From Bacteroidetes bacterium 46-16 (GTDB lineage: Bacteria; Bacteroidota; Bacteroidia; Chitinophagales; Chitinophagaceae): 64,000 nucleotides of DNA. The notes under the pieces are model-generated. The model searched no databases and was not told where the DNA came from. It saw only the letters and a list, made by a program, of their open reading frames with translations. This document shows positions 60,531 to 64,000 of the stretch, piece by piece; position 1 is the stretch's first letter, and every line of letters starts with the position of its first letter. The stretch lies in NCBI GenBank assembly GCA_001897835.1, contig MKUN01000029.1, forward strand, positions 186,001 to 250,000, given 5' to 3'. Position numbers and translations under genes: made by a program.

Positions 60531-61940
60531 TTAATAAACAGTGTTTTCAGCATCGAAGGTAGCCCAACCAGAGGTCCAGTCGTTAGAACCATCAAAAGCA
60601 CCTATGTAAGATACTGTTGTGAAGCCCATACCAGACAGACCGCTGAAGTCAGCACCTGAGTTGGCAGGGGATGAAGCTTTCAGCAGGTAGTTAGGACGAC
60701 CCGCACTTGAAGATATCGCTGAAGAGAACTTGTTAGGATCGGTAAGACCAACAAGCTGTGAGCTATCGAGTACAGTTGTGTTTGTTGCTGCAAACCATGT
60801 ATCAGCATTTGCCCAGGTATTGTGCTTGTAAGGTGTTGGGCAACCTGCAATGATATTGTTCTTGAAGTTCAGCGTACCGGCATCAGCATTTGCTGAAGTA
60901 GGCTGGCCTTTAGTATCATCGATATAAAGACCTGCCAGCGGGAAGCCCATGATTATAGAGTTGTGAATGCTTTCTGAAGAGTTACGGCGTATTTGCGCAC
61001 CGTGCTGAAAGTTCGCATTGATACCGCTTGTTGGGCTTGATGTTGAGTTAGCACCTGTGATCGGGCCTATGATCGTCATGTTAGAGAAAACAGCTTTAGT
61101 TTTAGGCTCAAGTGCAGAACCATTGGCATCATTATCTGATTCGAAACCGTTAGAACCTGACTGGTCAGCAATTGTTTTGTAACGCTGTGCTACACCAAAC
61201 TGTACGTGACCGGAAAAACCGTTATCCGTATCAAAATCATCATCCCATGTATAAGTTGCCATCAGGTGATCGCAGTTCACTGTACCGCCAAACCATTCGT
61301 AAGCATCATCGCCTGAGCGATATACCTGAACATAGCTGATGGTTGTACCAGCACCTACACCGCCCATTGTAAGACCGTTGATCTCGTTATCGGGAGAGTA
61401 AGCGATACCGGCGAACTCGATACGTACATACTTCAAAGTACCTGAATTGTCGTTCACATCGCTACCACCATAATAGATGTATTTATTCTCATCACCGCCA
61501 TTTGTTGGTACCAGGCCACCTTCTATCTTAGAGTTGTTGTTAGCTGCATTTATTGGTGCTTTACCCAGCAGGATCACACCACCCCAGTCACCTTCACGAC
61601 GGGCACCAGCTGCAACAGCAGAAGTAAATATTACCGGCTGCGTAGCAGTACCTTGTGCATCTACTTTAGAACCACGGGTAATAACCAGTGTTCCTTTTGT
61701 AGCTTTATCACCCATTATTATGGTACCTGCAGGGATATGCAGTGTTGCACCCTCTGTTACATACACAAAACCTTTCAGCATATATTTTTTACTTGCATCC
61801 ATGGTCATGTCTGAAGCGATGTCTCCAGATAACTCTATGTAGTCAGAGCTAGGAGTAGGTTCAGTAGTTGTATCATCTTTCTTTTTACAAGCCCCAAATA
61901 GTAAGGTTAATGAGAGACCAGCTAATAAAATTTTTTTCAT
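60531..61940 (-). CDS. Exported lipoprotein with parallel beta-helix-like repeats
   Basis: A 469-residue lipoprotein; the lipobox LLFGAC followed by KKK gives the anchor Cys at residue 17. The mature protein is Gly/Asn/Asp-rich with repeated short strands and turns. Examples are ATLHIPAGTIIMGDKATKG, WGGVILLGKAPIN, GTLKYVRIEFAGIAYSPDNE and TISYVQVYRSGDDAYEWFGG, consistent with a right-handed beta-helix. It probably sits on the outer-membrane surface. It lies directly downstream of a TonB-dependent receptor gene on the same strand (77 bases apart) and is convergent to phoU. Such proteins are sometimes mislabelled as multidrug transporters. Confidence 0.8.
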   Translation of the reverse strand: MKKILLAGLSLTLLFGACKKKDDTTTEPTPSSDYIELSGDIASDMTMDASKKYMLKGFVYVTEGATLHIPAGTIIMGDKATKGTLVITRGSKVDAQGTATQPVIFTSAVAAGARREGDWGGVILLGKAPINAANNNSKIEGGLVPTNGGDENKYIYYGGSDVNDNSGTLKYVRIEFAGIAYSPDNEINGLTMGGVGAGTTISYVQVYRSGDDAYEWFGGTVNCDHLMATYTWDDDFDTDNGFSGHVQFGVAQRYKTIADQSGSNGFESDNDANGSALEPKTKAVFSNMTIIGPITGANSTSSPTSGINANFQHGAQIRRNSSESIHNSIIMGFPLAGLYIDDTKGQPTSANADAGTLNFKNNIIAGCPTPYKHNTWANADTWFAATNTTVLDSSQLVGLTDPNKFSSAISSSAGRPNYLLKASSPANSGADFSGLSGMGFTTVSYIGAFDGSNDWTSGWATFDAENTVY

Positions 61941-62017
61941 GTTGGTTAATTTTCGGTGAAATTATTATTACTATGTAACCGCAACATTACCGCATCATTA
62001 AGCCTGTGTTAAATCAC

Positions 62018-64000
62018 TTAGAAGCGATACGTATAGGTTAAAGAAAAAGTACTGCCGGGGCGATATTGCTTTAATACATAGTCTTTAGTAGGGTCTGTCA
62101 CACCTTCCTGGTATGTTACCTTATCAAACTTCTTATTGCCGTTCTGGTCATAATAGAATACGATGGGCGAATTGAGCAGATCTTTTATATTGAACCTGAG
62201 CTCACTCCGCTTACTGATATTATAGGCCGCCTGGAAATCGAGCAGGTTACGCGAATTTTCATATGCATTCCCAAGCGAATTGGACGCCGCTGCAGTGCCA
62301 CCACCCTGGCCTACCAGGAATATACGCTGGCCGATCCTGTTGTACAGCAAATTAAAGTTAAGCTTACCATCCAGCACACTATATGTAAGGCTTGTATTGA
62401 TAACGTAGTTCGATTGTCCGCTCAGTGGCCTGTCTTGTGAGTTGGCCGATGTATCATTTACCAGCGATTTGATATATGCCAGGTTCACATAGAAGACTAT
62501 ATTTTTCAGGAAGCTATTACGGGCTATGAACTCAAGATTCTTTCTTGCTTCAGCTTCCACACCTACATTATAAGCACTGTAATAGTTCCTCGGGTTTATC
62601 TCAAACTGGCTTATGCCCAGCGAATACACTTCGTTCTCGATGGTGTTCCTGAAGAACTTATAGAATACCGAAGCGGATAGTATCTCGCCTGCGTTGGGGA
62701 AAATTTCATAACGCAGGTCAGCATTGTGTATCCTGGTCCTTTCCAGTTTCGGTTCACCGTTCACAAGAGCCGACATCTCGAAATCATAATAAGAGAACGG
62801 CGCCATCTCACGAAGTTCAGGACGCGCTACGCTCTTGTAGTATGATGCCCTTAAATTAGACTTTGAAGTAAGTGCATAAGTGAAGTTAACCGAAGGCAAA
62901 GGATCTACCCATGTTTTATTAATCGCCAGGGGTGCTCCTGATAAAGTAGAATTGAGCTTCACATTAAAATATTCAGCCCTAACGCCTAAAACGGTCCTGA
63001 ATTTATCTGTTATCCTGCTGTCTATCATAGCATATCCTGCACCTGATACGGTTGTTGCATCATATTTATCGGAGCCCGAGGTAATATCATCAAGCTGGTA
63101 AAAACCCTGGTCAATGATATCATTGCTGTATAAGGTCTGTAAAGGCCTCAGTGCTACTTCATCAGCGCCATTCATTATCGTGTTCAGCTTAAGACCAATA
63201 TAGCGTGCATCAAAACTGCGGTCCCTGTACTGACCCAGGACACCGGCCTTTAGTGAGGTTTTATTAAATAATTTGACCGGTAAAGTATAGTTTACCGCAC
63301 CTGTATACAGGTTTTCCATCAGGTCGGAAAAGAAGCGGTTATTGGCTTTACCAACAGTGCTGTTATCTGCTACAAGTGGCTCGTCAGGGCTATTGATGTC
63401 CCTGAAGTAAGTGTTCTTTCTCTGGTCGGGCTGGTTATTCGTTATCTTATTGTATGACACGATCCAGTTGATCTTGCTTTGCCCTTTACCAAGCTGGTGA
63501 TCGCCTTCCAGCGAGGTCTTGAACAATGATTTCTGCACCAGGTCGAAAGCATAATAATTTATGTACTTGGAACTACCATAGTTTTGACCGGTACGATACA
63601 GGAAGTTGTCGTCAAATACTTTATTATAGAGTGTTTTAAGCACCAGTTTGCTCTTGCCGAAAGAGTAGCCAAAATTCAGCAAACCACCTACATTAGTTGA
63701 ATAAACGTAGCTATTGTCTTTATAATCATAATTATCGTAGCGCCTGATCATCGGGTTATCGGTGGTGCCATTTATAGTTTCTGAGTGGTTATAGGTGATA
63801 GCGCCTATTACGCCAAAGCTCCTGTTCCTTTTCAGTAGATACGACCTGCCCATAGATCCCTGCAGGCTGATACCAGGCAAAGCGCTACGCTCTTTTATCG
63901 TATAATCGTTATTTAAAGATTTTTCAGCATTCTTTTGTTCTGTTGCGCTCAGGCTGTTGTTGATGATCTTGGAAGTTGAGGGGAAATTACCCGGCAACTG
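62018..64000 (-). CDS. TonB-dependent outer-membrane receptor, N-terminus outside the window
   Basis: The frame is open to the window end, so 661 visible codons are the C-terminal barrel part; signal peptide and plug are missing. Aromatic-rich alternating strands run throughout (FGVIGAITYNHS, LNFGYSFGKSKLVLKTLYNK, NLRASYYKSVARPELREMAPFSYYDFE). The C-terminus ends in TFSLTYTYRF with the terminal Phe expected of outer-membrane barrels. The partner beta-helix lipoprotein gene follows on the same strand. The substrate is unknown; proximity to the pst operon hints at phosphate-related uptake but is not proof. Confidence 0.93.
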   Translation of the reverse strand, partial: QLPGNFPSTSKIINNSLSATEQKNAEKSLNNDYTIKERSALPGISLQGSMGRSYLLKRNRSFGVIGAITYNHSETINGTTDNPMIRRYDNYDYKDNSYVYSTNVGGLLNFGYSFGKSKLVLKTLYNKVFDDNFLYRTGQNYGSSKYINYYAFDLVQKSLFKTSLEGDHQLGKGQSKINWIVSYNKITNNQPDQRKNTYFRDINSPDEPLVADNSTVGKANNRFFSDLMENLYTGAVNYTLPVKLFNKTSLKAGVLGQYRDRSFDARYIGLKLNTIMNGADEVALRPLQTLYSNDIIDQGFYQLDDITSGSDKYDATTVSGAGYAMIDSRITDKFRTVLGVRAEYFNVKLNSTLSGAPLAINKTWVDPLPSVNFTYALTSKSNLRASYYKSVARPELREMAPFSYYDFEMSALVNGEPKLERTRIHNADLRYEIFPNAGEILSASVFYKFFRNTIENEVYSLGISQFEINPRNYYSAYNVGVEAEARKNLEFIARNSFLKNIVFYVNLAYIKSLVNDTSANSQDRPLSGQSNYVINTSLTYSVLDGKLNFNLLYNRIGQRIFLVGQGGGTAAASNSLGNAYENSRNLLDFQAAYNISKRSELRFNIKDLLNSPIVFYYDQNGNKKFDKVTYQEGVTDPTKDYVLKQYRPGSTFSLTYTYRF

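Noticed and set aside
1-64000. CRISPR arrays and ribosomal RNA genes
   Set aside because: No regularly spaced 25-40 base repeats and no rRNA-like sequence seen on either strand.

Overview
The window is chromosomal DNA of a Bacteroidota bacterium, most likely Chitinophagia/Chitinophagaceae-like. The evidence is a Bacteroidetes-type conjugation (tra) operon, a T9SS C-terminal sorting domain, DUF1573 proteins, ECF sigma/anti-sigma and LytTR systems, SpIIa lipoproteins with CKK-type mature ends, a TonB-dependent receptor, TAnnTTTG promoter elements and almost no Shine-Dalgarno sites. The genus cannot be fixed from the sequence alone.

Region 1 (1 to about 17330) is the right part of an integrative conjugative element. 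It starts inside a DarB-like methylase/helicase gene and continues through a VirB-type transfer operon: DUF4133/TraF, TraG ATPase, three tandem TraI/TerB-like paralogues, TraJ, TraK, a TraL-position protein, TraM and TraN. Accessory genes follow, then a large serine recombinase whose reading frame runs antisense through the terminator and body of tRNA-Ser(TGA). The left end and the relaxase lie outside the window. Region 2 (18352-23715), separated from the ICE only by tRNA-Ser and msrA, is a compact AT-rich 5.4-kb element. It holds a tyrosine recombinase, an HTH protein, a probable rolling-circle-type replication initiator, two cargo genes, a strongly folded intergenic region and imperfect 21-bp terminal direct repeats. 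It matches no element I can name and is the best candidate for an undescribed system.

Region 3 (24 kb to 43 kb) is mostly chromosomal housekeeping and signalling. It contains a Panacea-domain protein, an acyl-CoA-binding protein, a T9SS-exported hydrolase, YraN, a phosphoglucose/phosphomannose isomerase, an ECF sigma/anti-sigma pair, tRNA-Leu(GAG) with a broken tRNA-Leu copy beside it, a histidine kinase, a GT2 glycosyltransferase, a LiaF-like/LytS-LytTR group, an unusual PMP-dependent dehydratase-like enzyme, and a four-gene operon of lipoprotein, membrane protein and NarL-type two-component system.

Region 4 (43 kb to the end) holds a convergent nuclease/nuclease-inhibitor pair (NucA/NuiA families), cmk, a YciF-type ferritin-like protein, an Fpg/Nei glycosylase, a CinA-like protein, pyrophosphatase, a stand-alone cytochrome oxidase subunit I, two more DUF1573 proteins and a TsaC-like/tRNA nucleotidyltransferase/macro-domain operon. 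The complete pstSCAB-phoU phosphate operon follows, and convergent to it are a beta-helix lipoprotein and a TonB-dependent receptor cut by the window end. Intergenic terminators are plentiful and mark most transcription units clearly.
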